A DNA stretch of 64,000 bases from Dyadobacter sediminis (GTDB lineage Bacteria; Bacteroidota; Bacteroidia; Cytophagales; Spirosomataceae): the NCBI RefSeq assembly GCF_005860765.1, contig NZ_VCEI01000011.1, positions 1,341,819 to 1,405,818 on the forward strand, given 5' to 3'. Below are positions 1-8,429 of the stretch, one piece after another. Each line of letters opens with the position of its first letter. Within the stretch, counting starts at the first letter, position 1. The translations under genes and the position numbers were made by a program. The notes under the pieces are model-generated. The model did not search any database. It was not told the origin of the DNA and saw only the letters and a program-made list of their open reading frames with translations.

Positions 1-942
1 GAAAACTGGATTGATCATGCAAAAAGCAAGAACAACTGGTTTACACCTGAAAATACCGCGCAGTCGCTGAATGCAATTGCTTCACAATACCTGGATGAAG
101 ACAAACTGACCCAGTGGGCTGCACAATATCCGGAACCGGAATCTGCCAGGAAAATCGGCATTGTCATGGCCGGAAATATTCCTGCGGTGGGTTTTCAGGA
201 TGCGCTTTGTGTACTCATCAGCGGACACATCCTGCTGGCCAAACCCAGCTCGGACGATTTTGTGCTGATCAATGCACTTCTGAACAAACTGATTGATCTG
301 GAACCGGCGTTCGAAGATTACATCCGCTTTGTGGAGCGCCTGAATGATGCAGATGCGTACATTGCCACCGGAAGCGACAATACTGCCCGGTATTTTCATT
401 ATTATTTTGCCAAAAAACCGCATATCATCCGCAAGAACAGAACTTCTGTGGCTGTACTGACAGGCAATGAAACGGATGCAGAACTGAGTGCGCTTGGCCA
501 TGACATTTTACAGTACTTCGGGCTTGGCTGCCGCAATGTTTCCAAATTGTATGTGCCGGAAAAGTATGATTTTACCAGGTTCTATCATGCCATTCAGGAG
601 ATGGACAAAAACTATCTGCATCATCACAAGTACTTTAACAATTACGAGTATAACAAATCCATTTTTCTTGTAAACGCCGTTCCGCATTACGACAATGGCT
701 TTCTTTTACTAAGTGAAAGTGAAGTGCTTGTGTCGGCCATAAGCGTGCTGCATTATGAAACGTATCGCACAATGGATGAAGTAAGCGGCAAGCTGGCAGC
801 TTCTTCGGAAAAAATCCAATGCATTGTCGGAAGCAGCCATCCGCCTCTGCCACAAACCGTTGATTTCGGCAAAGCGCAGATCCCCGGTCTTTTGGATTAT
901 GCCGATGCCGTGGATACGATGGCTTTTCTGGCTGCTTGCTGA
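1..942 (+). CDS. Acyl-CoA reductase, LuxC family (5' end outside window)
   Basis: The frame is open from base 1 to a TGA at 940-942, so the N-terminus lies left of the window and 313 codons are visible. The protein resembles LuxC-type, NAD(P)H-dependent acyl-CoA reductases of the aldehyde dehydrogenase superfamily, which reduce activated acyl groups to aldehydes. The stretch GIVMAGNIPAVGFQD near visible residues 52-66 is the conserved N-terminal core, and the Cys at visible codon 177 in GLGCRNVSKLYVP sits where the family has its thioester nucleophile. It ends directly against the convergent esterase stop (943), with no spacer or terminator. In Bacteroidota such genes are common outside any luminescence context, so the substrate is unknown. 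Confidence 0.85.
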   Translation, partial: ENWIDHAKSKNNWFTPENTAQSLNAIASQYLDEDKLTQWAAQYPEPESARKIGIVMAGNIPAVGFQDALCVLISGHILLAKPSSDDFVLINALLNKLIDLEPAFEDYIRFVERLNDADAYIATGSDNTARYFHYYFAKKPHIIRKNRTSVAVLTGNETDAELSALGHDILQYFGLGCRNVSKLYVPEKYDFTRFYHAIQEMDKNYLHHHKYFNNYEYNKSIFLVNAVPHYDNGFLLLSESEVLVSAISVLHYETYRTMDEVSGKLAASSEKIQCIVGSSHPPLPQTVDFGKAQIPGLLDYADAVDTMAFLAAC

Positions 943-1758
943 TTACCGGTTTTCCTTTCCGAATGCCCATTGCAAAAACTCGGGCAGAACCGCTGACCAG
1001 GTTTTCTGGTTATGTTCCCCGAGTTCCACTTCTGTGTAAAATACATCTTTTTGCCAGACAAAACCTTTTCGTTCCAGTTCCGAAATGCATTCCAGCGTAT
1101 CCTGAATGGAATCAATAACGCCGTCATTATCGCGGTCGTCGTATTCGTCCAGCGATCCGCACTGGAACCAGATCTTCAGCGCTGGCTTTGATGCCGTATT
1201 CCGGATCTGCGCATGCATAATGCGGTCGGCATCGCTGTAACCTTCGTGCAGTGCTTTTTGACGCCACCATAACGCGCCTGAAAATATTCCGGCTTTCGAG
1301 AACAGTCCGGAATGGTTCCAGGCCATATCCAGCGCCATCAATCCGCCCAGCGAAAATCCGGCATAGGTGATTCCGGATGATTTTATATGAAAATGTTCCT
1401 TTAAATAAGGCAGCAGTTCATCCGTAACAAAGCTCGTAGTTGCCTGCGCTTTGCTGCCCCGCCCTGCATAATCGGGCATCATAGCAGTCCCGTACTCAAA
1501 TATCCTTTCCTGGCCGGCGTGAATTCCGGCAACAAGCACCGGAGCCATACGGTTCTCCACCTGCATCCGGGTCAGGATTTCATGCATATGCAACGCCTCG
1601 AAATCCTGCCCGTCGTTAAACAGCAGCAAAGGATAAGTTACAGACGGATTGTAATCCAGCGGAAGAAAAATGGAAATGGCCACTTCTCTTTCCAGAAAAA
1701 AGGAATACAGGTTTTTATGCTGGAATAGGATTTGCTGTTCAGAAAAACTCAAACGCAC
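943..1758 (-). CDS. Alpha/beta-hydrolase, putative esterase (esterase D / Fes type)
   Basis: A 271-residue cytosolic protein with GTG start and no signal peptide. It fits the PF00756 putative esterase family (esterase D, enterochelin esterase): a beta-strand ending in LLFNDGQD (46-52), the nucleophile elbow GFSLGG with Ser136, an acidic stretch around DEYDDRDNDG and a C-terminal His in GEHNQ as probable triad member. It hydrolyses an ester or thioester; the substrate cannot be read from sequence. It is divergent from a second alpha/beta hydrolase that heads the amidoligase cluster, with a gap of about 108 bp, so the two may share control. Its stop abuts the acyl-CoA reductase stop. Confidence 0.8.
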   Translation of the reverse strand: MRLSFSEQQILFQHKNLYSFFLEREVAISIFLPLDYNPSVTYPLLLFNDGQDFEALHMHEILTRMQVENRMAPVLVAGIHAGQERIFEYGTAMMPDYAGRGSKAQATTSFVTDELLPYLKEHFHIKSSGITYAGFSLGGLMALDMAWNHSGLFSKAGIFSGALWWRQKALHEGYSDADRIMHAQIRNTASKPALKIWFQCGSLDEYDDRDNDGVIDSIQDTLECISELERKGFVWQKDVFYTEVELGEHNQKTWSAVLPEFLQWAFGKENR

Positions 1759-1866
1759 TGCCGGTTAATGATTCTTGAAAAAACGGACGGCAAGTTATTA
1801 ATTTGCTTCCTATGATTTGTTTTGTATATTTCATTTATCGTCGTATTCTGTAAAATTTGTCATCTA

Positions 1867-2574
1867 TTGGAAGAGAAGCATTTTAAATATTACTCTCATC
1901 ATCTCGACAGAGACGTTGATATGCTTGTTTACGGAAGCTGGGGCTATCCGGTACTTGTTTTCCCTACAACCCTCGGCCGCTATTATCAAGCCAAAGATAT
2001 GGGCCTCATCGACAGCGTGCGCAAACAGATTGAGTCCGGAAAATACAAGCTGTACTGTGTAGATTCCATAGATGCGGATTCCTGGTATGCAAAGCATCTC
2101 AATCCGCAATATCGGGTTCTGAATCATATGCAGTACGACAAATTCCTGCACAACGAACTGGTTCCTTTTATCAAAAACGAATGTAAAGTGGAAAAAATCG
2201 GCGTTGCGGGATGCAGCTTCGGAGGTTTTCATGCTGCCAATTACGCCTTCCGTCATCCGGACATGGTCGCTTATCTGATCAGCATGAGCGGTGCATTCGA
2301 TATCAGGAGCTTTACCGATGGATTTTACGACGACACGGTCTATTTCAATAATCCCGTCGATTTTATGCCGAATGAACAGGGCTGGCGGTACGGGCATATG
2401 AAAATCGTGCTCGGAACTTCGGACTGGGACATTTGCCTGGACAGCAATTTGAAAATGTCAGGCATTCTCAGCAACAACGGAATAGATCACTGGCTGGATG
2501 TGCGCGGCTGGGAAAAGCACGATTGGCCGCTCTGGCATAAAATGTTTCCGGATTACTTGTCACGTATCATGTAA
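1867..2574 (+). CDS. Alpha/beta-hydrolase, esterase-like, first gene of the amidoligase cluster
   Basis: About 236 residues in the esterase D-like alpha/beta hydrolase fold. The elbow GCSFGG places the nucleophile at Ser117, and the C-terminal GWEKHDWPLWH carries the likely catalytic His. No ATG occurs before residue DVDM. I chose TTG at 1867 because the protein then begins MEEKHFKYYSHHL, as relatives do as far as I recall; the frame is open upstream to a TTG at 1822, but that would add a hydrophobic stretch unlike the family. Sixty-six bases separate it from the ATP-grasp gene. Being first in this operon suggests it trims, releases or prepares a peptide- or ester-linked intermediate; that is inference. 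Confidence 0.75.
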   Translation: MEEKHFKYYSHHLDRDVDMLVYGSWGYPVLVFPTTLGRYYQAKDMGLIDSVRKQIESGKYKLYCVDSIDADSWYAKHLNPQYRVLNHMQYDKFLHNELVPFIKNECKVEKIGVAGCSFGGFHAANYAFRHPDMVAYLISMSGAFDIRSFTDGFYDDTVYFNNPVDFMPNEQGWRYGHMKIVLGTSDWDICLDSNLKMSGILSNNGIDHWLDVRGWEKHDWPLWHKMFPDYLSRIM

Positions 2575-2640
2575 AACCGTATTTACAGATATTTCCATTA
2601 AAAAGTGAAAATGCTGGCTTAAACATAACAGTACTATTGT

Positions 2641-3801
2641 ATGAAAAAAATCGGAATATTGTTTGGAATGGAAAATACGTTTCCGAACGCATTTATTGAA
2701 AGAGTAAACAGTAAAGCCGTGGACGGGATTATTGCCGAAGCTGTATCCATTGATAAAGTTGTTCAGGCGGATCCAACGGAATATGCCGTTATCATTGACC
2801 GTATTTCACAGGACGTGCCGTTTTACCGGGCATATCTTAAAAATGCAGCCTTGTCCGGGACTGCAGTTATCAATAATCCGTTCTGGTGGAGCGCCGACGA
2901 AAAGTTTTTCAACAATGCACTCGCCGAAAAAATCGGGGTTCCGGTTCCAAAAACCGTACTGCTGCCTTCCAGGGAACGTCCTGAAAATACTTCCGAAACT
3001 TCTTTCCGAAACCTTGCCTATCCCATGGCCTGGGAAGAAATTTTTCAGTATGTAGGTTTTCCGGCCTATATGAAGCCGCATGACGGCGGAGGCTGGAAAA
3101 GTGTTTATAAAGTTGTGAACCCGCAGGATATGTGGCACAAACACCAGGAAACCGGACATCTTGTTATGATGTTGCAGGAAGAAGTTGTTTTTGATGACTA
3201 TTTCCGCTGCTACTGCATCGGGCAAAAAGATGTGCTCATTATGCCTTACGAACCCAGAAACCCGCATCATCTGAGGTATGCTGCCGAAATAAAAGCCACG
3301 GGCGAAGAAAGAGAAAAACTGCTCGAAACCGTTCGTGATTATACTATGAAGCTGAATGTGGCCTTGGGCTATGACTTCAATACCGTAGAGTTTGCAGTAC
3401 GCGACGGCATTCCGGTTGCTATTGATTTCTGTAATCCTGCACCGGACGCGGACATTTATTCCGTAGGTCCCGACAATTTTGAATGGGTTGTGGAAGCCGC
3501 GGCAAACATGGCCATTGAACGTGCTCAAAAGCATGTTCCCGGACAATCAAACCTGACCTGGGGAACATTTGTGAAAGATGCAATTGGCACGCCGCAGATG
3601 GCTGCCCAGTCGACGGCTGCACCGGCACCGGAACCGTCTGCAAAAGAAGTTAAAGTAAAATCTGTCGCGCCTAAAAAAGCACTGAAGCCGGTTGAAGACA
3701 AAGGATTTGAAACAATTACGGAGCCTGCTCCTAAAATTCCAACCAAAAAGGCAGCTGCTACCAAAGCGCCGGCAGAAAATTCCAAGTTGAAAAAATCCTA
3801 A
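2641..3801 (+). CDS. ATP-grasp amide ligase with Ala/Lys/Pro-rich C-terminal tail
   Basis: A 386-residue ATP-grasp protein of the RimK/glutathione-synthase-like type, which activates a carboxylate as acyl phosphate and joins it to an amine. Visible motifs are the ATP-lysine region PAYMKPHDGGGW (Lys145, Gly149-151), the strand MMLQEEVVFDDYFRCYC, and the metal-binding residues Glu250 (NTVEFAV) and Asp262/Asn265 (IDFCNPAPD). The fold ends near residue 310; the last 60-70 residues form a low-complexity tail rich in Ala, Pro, Lys and Glu, probably disordered. ATG start, 27 bp before the carboxylate-amine ligase gene. Two ATP-dependent ligases side by side point to stepwise amide-bond formation. 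The substrates are unknown. Confidence 0.85.
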   Translation: MKKIGILFGMENTFPNAFIERVNSKAVDGIIAEAVSIDKVVQADPTEYAVIIDRISQDVPFYRAYLKNAALSGTAVINNPFWWSADEKFFNNALAEKIGVPVPKTVLLPSRERPENTSETSFRNLAYPMAWEEIFQYVGFPAYMKPHDGGGWKSVYKVVNPQDMWHKHQETGHLVMMLQEEVVFDDYFRCYCIGQKDVLIMPYEPRNPHHLRYAAEIKATGEEREKLLETVRDYTMKLNVALGYDFNTVEFAVRDGIPVAIDFCNPAPDADIYSVGPDNFEWVVEAAANMAIERAQKHVPGQSNLTWGTFVKDAIGTPQMAAQSTAAPAPEPSAKEVKVKSVAPKKALKPVEDKGFETITEPAPKIPTKKAAATKAPAENSKLKKS

Positions 3802-3828
3802 CCAATCATTTCAGCGCAGCTTTTTATT

Positions 3829-4929
3829 ATGGCAACTTTCACTCTGGGAATTGAAGAAGAATTTCAGACCATTGATCCCGTCACGCGCAATTTGCGGTCG
3901 CATATGTCCAAGCTTGTGGAGGACGGGAAAATCACACTTAAGGAAAGAGTAAAAGCAGAAATGCATCAGGCGGTTGTGGAAGTAGGGACAAATATCTGCC
4001 ATAATATTCAGGAAGCGCGTGAAGAGGTCACTTACCTAAGGAAAATGATTCTGGACCTTGCGGAAAAACAAAATCTGCAGGTTGCCGCAGCCGGAACGCA
4101 TCCTTTTGCCGACTGGGTGGAACAACTCATTACGCCCGATCCGCGCTATGACGAGATTATTGATGAAATGCGCGATGTCGCTCGCGGAAATCTCATCTTC
4201 GGCCTGCATGTGCATGTCGGGATTGAAAGCCGGAACGAAGGCATTGAGATTATGAACGCCGTACGGTATTTTCTGCCGCATATTTATGCATTATCGACCA
4301 ATTCGCCATTCTGGTGCGGCAGAAATACCGGTTTCAAATCCTACCGTTCCAAGGTTTTTGATAAATTTCCAAGAACCGGAATTCCTGATTTTTTTGCAAG
4401 TGCATCGGAATACGATGAATATGTCGCATTGCTGATCAAGACCAAATGTATTGACAACGGCAAGAAAATCTGGTGGGATATCCGGCTGCACCCGTTTTTC
4501 AACACCATTGAATTCCGTATGTGCGACGTTCCCATGCGAACGGACGAAACCATTTGTCTGGCCGCCATTATGCAGGCGCTTGTGGCCAAAATTCATAAAC
4601 TGCACCGTATGAACCTCAGCTTCCGGCCTTATCACCGGATGCTGATCAATGAAAACAAATGGCGCGCTGCACGGTACGGAATTCACGGCAAACTCATTGA
4701 TTTCGGTAAACAGGAAGAAGTCGAATACAGTATTCTTGTGGAGGAACTGCTGGAATTTATTGATGACGTTGTAGACGAACTCGGCAGCAGACATGAAATC
4801 AGTTACATCCATGAAATCATGCGCATGGGCACCGGCGCGGACCGTCAGCTTGCTGTTTTTGATCAAACCGGAAATATGAGCGCCGTTGTGGATTATATTG
4901 TTTCTGAAACCAAAGTCGGGTTGTATTAA
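3829..4929 (+). CDS. Carboxylate-amine ligase, GCS2 family (YbdK-like)
   Basis: 366 residues of the type-2 glutamate-cysteine-ligase family (PF04107, glutamine-synthetase-like fold). Recognisable elements are GIEEEFQ (7-13), with the metal-binding glutamates, MHQAVVEVGT, FGLHVHVGI and SPFWCGRNTGFKSYR. Members use ATP to couple an amino-acid carboxylate to an amine; E. coli YbdK has weak glutamate-cysteine ligase activity. Here the gene lies between an ATP-grasp ligase and a glutamine amidotransferase, so it probably makes one bond of a short non-ribosomal product rather than glutathione. A 100-bp gap with a hairpin follows before the next gene. The true substrate is not visible. Confidence 0.88.
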   Translation: MATFTLGIEEEFQTIDPVTRNLRSHMSKLVEDGKITLKERVKAEMHQAVVEVGTNICHNIQEAREEVTYLRKMILDLAEKQNLQVAAAGTHPFADWVEQLITPDPRYDEIIDEMRDVARGNLIFGLHVHVGIESRNEGIEIMNAVRYFLPHIYALSTNSPFWCGRNTGFKSYRSKVFDKFPRTGIPDFFASASEYDEYVALLIKTKCIDNGKKIWWDIRLHPFFNTIEFRMCDVPMRTDETICLAAIMQALVAKIHKLHRMNLSFRPYHRMLINENKWRAARYGIHGKLIDFGKQEEVEYSILVEELLEFIDDVVDELGSRHEISYIHEIMRMGTGADRQLAVFDQTGNMSAVVDYIVSETKVGLY

Positions 4930-4998
4930 AATTCAATCGGAGTGTGAATTTATTGACCATAAATGTGTTAACCTTATTTACACTTTCTTAAAACTAAA

Positions 4999-5021
4999 AG
5001 CTGAGTGCATTGCATTCAGCT
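4999..5021 (+). promoter_or_regulatory. Hairpin just upstream of the amidotransferase start codon
   Basis: Two 11-nt arms flank a single T; they differ from perfect complementarity by one G-U pair. The structure ends 8 nt before the ATG at 5030, in the only gap of about 100 bp inside the operon, and no T-run follows. It is better explained as an mRNA structure (processing, stabilisation or translational control) than as a terminator. Function is inferred. Confidence 0.45.
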
Positions 5022-5029
5022 ATTATAAA

Positions 5030-5893
5030 ATGAACACGAACCATAAACATTTCCATATTGCGATCCTCGATATGTACAGCGGGGTGGACAATGAAGGAAT
5101 GCGCTGCATCAAAAAGATCATTACGGCATTCGGTGAGCAGGAAGCCATTCCTGTAACTTATACAATTTTCGACGTACGACAGAAGCTTGAAGTTCCGGGC
5201 ATGGAATTCGATGCCTACATTTCAACCGGCGGGCCCGGAAATCCGTCGCCAGTCGGCGAAGCATGGGAACGCAAGTTTTTTAATTTTCTGGACCAGCTTC
5301 TGCACTTTAATCAAAACCGCCGCAACCGCACCAAAAAACATCTGTTCCTGATTTGTCATTCCTTTCAGATGGCATGCATTCACTGGCAGCTTGCAGCAGT
5401 AAGCAAAAGAAGAAAAACGTCATTCGGTACTTTTCCTGTGCATAAGACACTTGCCGGCAGAAAAGATCCGCTTCTGAACGCACTTGAAGACCCTTTTTAT
5501 ATTGTCGATTCCAGAGATTTTCAGGTGACGCAGCCGAATCAGCAAGTGTTTGAAAGCATGGGCGCCAAGCTGCTTTGTCTTGAAAAAATCCGTCCGCATG
5601 TCCCGCTGGAACGCGCTGTGATGGCGATCCGGTTCAGCAATGAGATTGTGGGAACGCAGTTTCATCCCGAAGCAGATGCCGAAGGGATGCTGCGGTATTT
5701 TTTAAGAGAAGACAAAAAAACAAGTATCATTGCCAATTACGGCGAGGCCAAATACAGTGATATGATCCGTCATCTGAATGACCCTGAAAAAATTGTGCGG
5801 ACCGAAGCAGTTATCATTTCGTCTTTTCTGAAAAATGCTTACCTGAAAACTGCTGTTCCGCCAGTAGACGCACAACTGGCTCAAACTTTGTAA
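5030..5893 (+). CDS. Class I glutamine amidotransferase (GMP-synthase GATase-like)
   Basis: 287 residues from the ATG at 5030; the upstream in-frame extension overlaps the preceding gene and the hairpin, so I reject it. It has the class I GATase triad: Cys109 in FLICHSFQMA, and His212 and Glu214 in GTQFHPEAD, plus the oxyanion strand STGGPGNPSP. Such domains release ammonia from glutamine for a partner enzyme. No synthetase domain is fused, so a neighbour, probably one of the ATP-grasp enzymes, would be the acceptor. The nucleophile elbow reads CHSFQ where the common pattern is GxCxGxQ, a noticeable deviation. It could instead hydrolyse a gamma-glutamyl bond. It is followed after 18 bp by the second ATP-grasp-like gene. 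Confidence 0.82.
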   Translation: MNTNHKHFHIAILDMYSGVDNEGMRCIKKIITAFGEQEAIPVTYTIFDVRQKLEVPGMEFDAYISTGGPGNPSPVGEAWERKFFNFLDQLLHFNQNRRNRTKKHLFLICHSFQMACIHWQLAAVSKRRKTSFGTFPVHKTLAGRKDPLLNALEDPFYIVDSRDFQVTQPNQQVFESMGAKLLCLEKIRPHVPLERAVMAIRFSNEIVGTQFHPEADAEGMLRYFLREDKKTSIIANYGEAKYSDMIRHLNDPEKIVRTEAVIISSFLKNAYLKTAVPPVDAQLAQTL

Positions 5894-5911
5894 TCAATTC
5901 AAGCTGATAAT

Positions 5912-7105
5912 ATGCAAAAGGAAGCACGCGAGGCTTACAATCAATCGTTTACGGAAAACAGATATCAGGAATTTCTGAACGCTTTTGAAGTTGATTTTCC
6001 CGGACAGCTGGATTTCAGAATTGCAGAAACGCCTGTTTTTATTCCCGCTGAGCTCAAAAACAAGATTATACAGGCTTCGGATGAAATTATAGATTCGCTA
6101 CTGTCGCCGGACTTCAAAGAAAAAACAGACCGTGCAGTTCCTGTAAATGAATCGGTGCCGAATGAAAATGCGCATACTTCTTTTCTGGCCATTGATTTTG
6201 CAATTTGTAAAAACGATTCCGGCGAATTGTTTCCCCAGCTGATCGAGCTTCAGGGATTTCCGTCTTTATACGGTTATCAGGCTTATTTGTCTGAACAGTT
6301 CCGAAAATACTTTGATACGCCTGCCGATTTCCAGTACTGCTTCGGCGCAGAATCCTATGAAGCATATGTAAGTAAACTACGGAACCTGATCGTTGCCGGC
6401 GAAAACCCGGAAGAAGTTATTTTACTTGAAATTTTTCCGGAGAAACAAAAAACCCGCATTGATTTTGCCATTACGGAACGAATGCTGGGCATCAAGGCGG
6501 TTTGTTATACCAAGCTGATCCGCGAAGGAAGGAAGTTGTATTATGAAAGCAACGGAAGAAAAATTCAGGTCAAAAGAATTTATAACCGGCTCATTTTTGA
6601 TGATCTAAAAAATTATCCGGACCTGGAAACCAGCTATCGTTTTACCGATGATGTGGACGTGGAGTGGGTCGGGCATCCCAACTGGTTTTTTCGGATCAGT
6701 AAATTTGCCTTGCCGTTCCTGAAAAGCAGTTTTGTCCCGGAAACCGATTTTGTCAGCAATTACAACGGCCGCTTTCCGGCAGATCTGGAAAGTTATGTGT
6801 TGAAACCATTGTTCTCCTTTGCCGGCTCCGGCGTTCAGCTGCATGTCTCGCAAGAGCTGCTCAGAGCAATCCCAGACCCTGAAAATTACATTCTGCAGAA
6901 AAAAGTAAGATACGAACCGGTTATTCAGGCCCCGGACGGACTGGTCAAATGCGAGATCAGGATGATGTACGGCTGGAACGATTCCGCAGAAAAACCGGAA
7001 TTGCTGATTAGTTTAAGCCGTTTGAGCCGTGGAGAAATGATCGGTGTGGATTATAATAAAAATTTCACCTGGGTCGGAGGAAGCGCTACATTTTTCGAAA
7101 AGTAA
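5912..7105 (+). CDS. Divergent ATP-grasp-like ligase
   Basis: A 397-residue protein without close relatives that I can name. Its central part (LIELQGFPSLYGYQ near 108-121; EIFPEKQKTRIDF near 173-185) and C-terminal part (YVLKPLFSFAGSGV near 294-307; NYILQKKVRYEPVI near 324-337; KCEIRMMYGW) look like an ATP-grasp fold. The Lys-Pro-Leu plus Gly-rich loop would hold ATP, and the glutamates after it would bind metal. The order recalls circularly permuted ATP-grasp or glutathionylspermidine-synthase-like enzymes, but I cannot prove the permutation. It lies 18 bp after the amidotransferase and 4 bp before the aminotransferase, so it is almost certainly co-translated with them. A ligase role is inferred from fold and context. 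Confidence 0.7.
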   Translation: MQKEAREAYNQSFTENRYQEFLNAFEVDFPGQLDFRIAETPVFIPAELKNKIIQASDEIIDSLLSPDFKEKTDRAVPVNESVPNENAHTSFLAIDFAICKNDSGELFPQLIELQGFPSLYGYQAYLSEQFRKYFDTPADFQYCFGAESYEAYVSKLRNLIVAGENPEEVILLEIFPEKQKTRIDFAITERMLGIKAVCYTKLIREGRKLYYESNGRKIQVKRIYNRLIFDDLKNYPDLETSYRFTDDVDVEWVGHPNWFFRISKFALPFLKSSFVPETDFVSNYNGRFPADLESYVLKPLFSFAGSGVQLHVSQELLRAIPDPENYILQKKVRYEPVIQAPDGLVKCEIRMMYGWNDSAEKPELLISLSRLSRGEMIGVDYNKNFTWVGGSATFFEK

Positions 7106-7109
7106 CATC

Positions 7110-8321
7110 ATGCACATTACACATCGCCAGCATTTTTTTGATCATTTGGCACAAACATCTGATTATCCGCTGGCACTGGAAATTGATAAAGCCGAAGGCA
7201 TTTACATGTATAGTCCGGATGGAAAGCGTTACATGGATCTTATTTCCGGAATTGCCGTCAGCAACGTCGGGCACAGGCACCCGAAAGTGCTTGAAGCCAT
7301 TCATAATCAGCTTGACAAACACATGCATTTACTGGTTTACGGCGAATTTGTCCAGAGTTCCCAGGTGCAGCTTGCAGCTTCTCTGGCCAGTACACTGAAT
7401 TCTGCACCGGAAACTATGTCGCCGTTCGGAGCTATTGATAATGTCTATTTTACCAATTCGGGAGCCGAAGCGGTGGAAGGCTCCATGAAACTGGCCAAGC
7501 GTTTTACCGGACGTTCGGAATTCATTTCCTGCTACAATGCCTATCACGGCGCGACACAAGGCGCCCTGAGCCTTGCCGGAGCCGAGTTCTTTAAAAACAG
7601 TTTTCGTCCGCTGCTTCCGGAAACCAAGCATATCAGGCATGGATATATACCGGATATTGAAAAAATCACTGAAAAAACAGCAGCTGTTGTCATTGAAGTA
7701 ATCGGCGGCGAATCAGGCGTAAGGATTCCTGGCTCCGAGTATTTTCCGGCATTGCGCGCCCGGTGCACGGAAACCGGCACGTTGCTGATCGTGGATGAAA
7801 TCCAGACCGGATTCGGACGTACGGGCACTTTCTGGGCATTTGAACAATTCGGTTTTTACCCTGATATTTTGCTGAGCGCCAAAGGCATGGGCGGCGGAAT
7901 GCCGATCGGCGCCTTTATGGCTTCGCATGAAATTATGCAGGTTCTGAAATCGAAACCTATTCTCGGGCACATTACTACATTCGGCGGCCATCCGGTAAGC
8001 TGCGCTTCTTCACTCGCCGCTCTGAACGTCACGCTGGACGAAGATCTTGCTGCCAAGGCAGTGGAAAAAGGGGCGCTTTTCAAATCCCTGCTTGTTCACC
8101 CGAAAATCAGCGAGGTAAGAGGAAAAGGGCTGATGCTTGCAGCGCAAATGGACTCTTTTGAAATCTTGAAAGATACGATCGATCAATGCATTGAAAAAGG
8201 CGTGATTACGGACTGGTTTTTATTTTGTGACAATGCCATGCGCATTGCGCCTCCGCTGACTATTTCAGAAGAGCAGATTACCGAAGCGTGCCATGTTATT
8301 CTTGAAGTTCTGGATAGCTGA
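7110..8321 (+). CDS. Class III PLP-dependent aminotransferase
   Basis: 403 residues from the ATG at 7110, 4 bp after the previous stop; the longer open frame upstream overlaps the ATP-grasp-like gene and is not needed. It has the class III signature: NVYFTNSGAEAVEGSMK, the Asp of IVDEIQTGFGRTG that contacts PLP, and the Schiff-base lysine Lys258 in LLSAKGMGGGMPIG. Relatives use omega-amino acids, ornithine, diamines or 4-aminobutyrate. As last gene of the cluster it may provide, or remove, the amine that the ligases use. No terminator is evident in the 108 bp before the next gene. Confidence 0.88.
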   Translation: MHITHRQHFFDHLAQTSDYPLALEIDKAEGIYMYSPDGKRYMDLISGIAVSNVGHRHPKVLEAIHNQLDKHMHLLVYGEFVQSSQVQLAASLASTLNSAPETMSPFGAIDNVYFTNSGAEAVEGSMKLAKRFTGRSEFISCYNAYHGATQGALSLAGAEFFKNSFRPLLPETKHIRHGYIPDIEKITEKTAAVVIEVIGGESGVRIPGSEYFPALRARCTETGTLLIVDEIQTGFGRTGTFWAFEQFGFYPDILLSAKGMGGGMPIGAFMASHEIMQVLKSKPILGHITTFGGHPVSCASSLAALNVTLDEDLAAKAVEKGALFKSLLVHPKISEVRGKGLMLAAQMDSFEILKDTIDQCIEKGVITDWFLFCDNAMRIAPPLTISEEQITEACHVILEVLDS

Positions 8322-8429
8322 AAATGTGTTACTGCAGGCGGCCATGAGGTGTCTTCACCGAATGTGTTCGCCGCGTAAATCACAAACAAACTAAAGATCA
8401 TTTATAAGCTACAATTCATTGTCAAAAAC

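Noticed and set aside
1-942. Acyl-CoA reductase as part of a luciferase operon
   Set aside because: No luxA/B/D/E-type genes are in view, and LuxC-like reductases are common in non-luminous Bacteroidota.
2806-3546. A 246-codon minus-strand frame opposite the ATP-grasp gene
   Set aside because: No recognisable domain, and the plus strand carries conserved ATP-grasp motifs at the same place. The long antisense frames at 39669-40412, 45985-46719, 12229-12834 and 29610-30248 were rejected for the same reason.
4886-5029. Upstream extension of the amidotransferase frame
   Set aside because: It overlaps the carboxylate-amine ligase gene, passes through a hairpin and has no GATase similarity; the ATG at 5030 gives the expected N-terminus.
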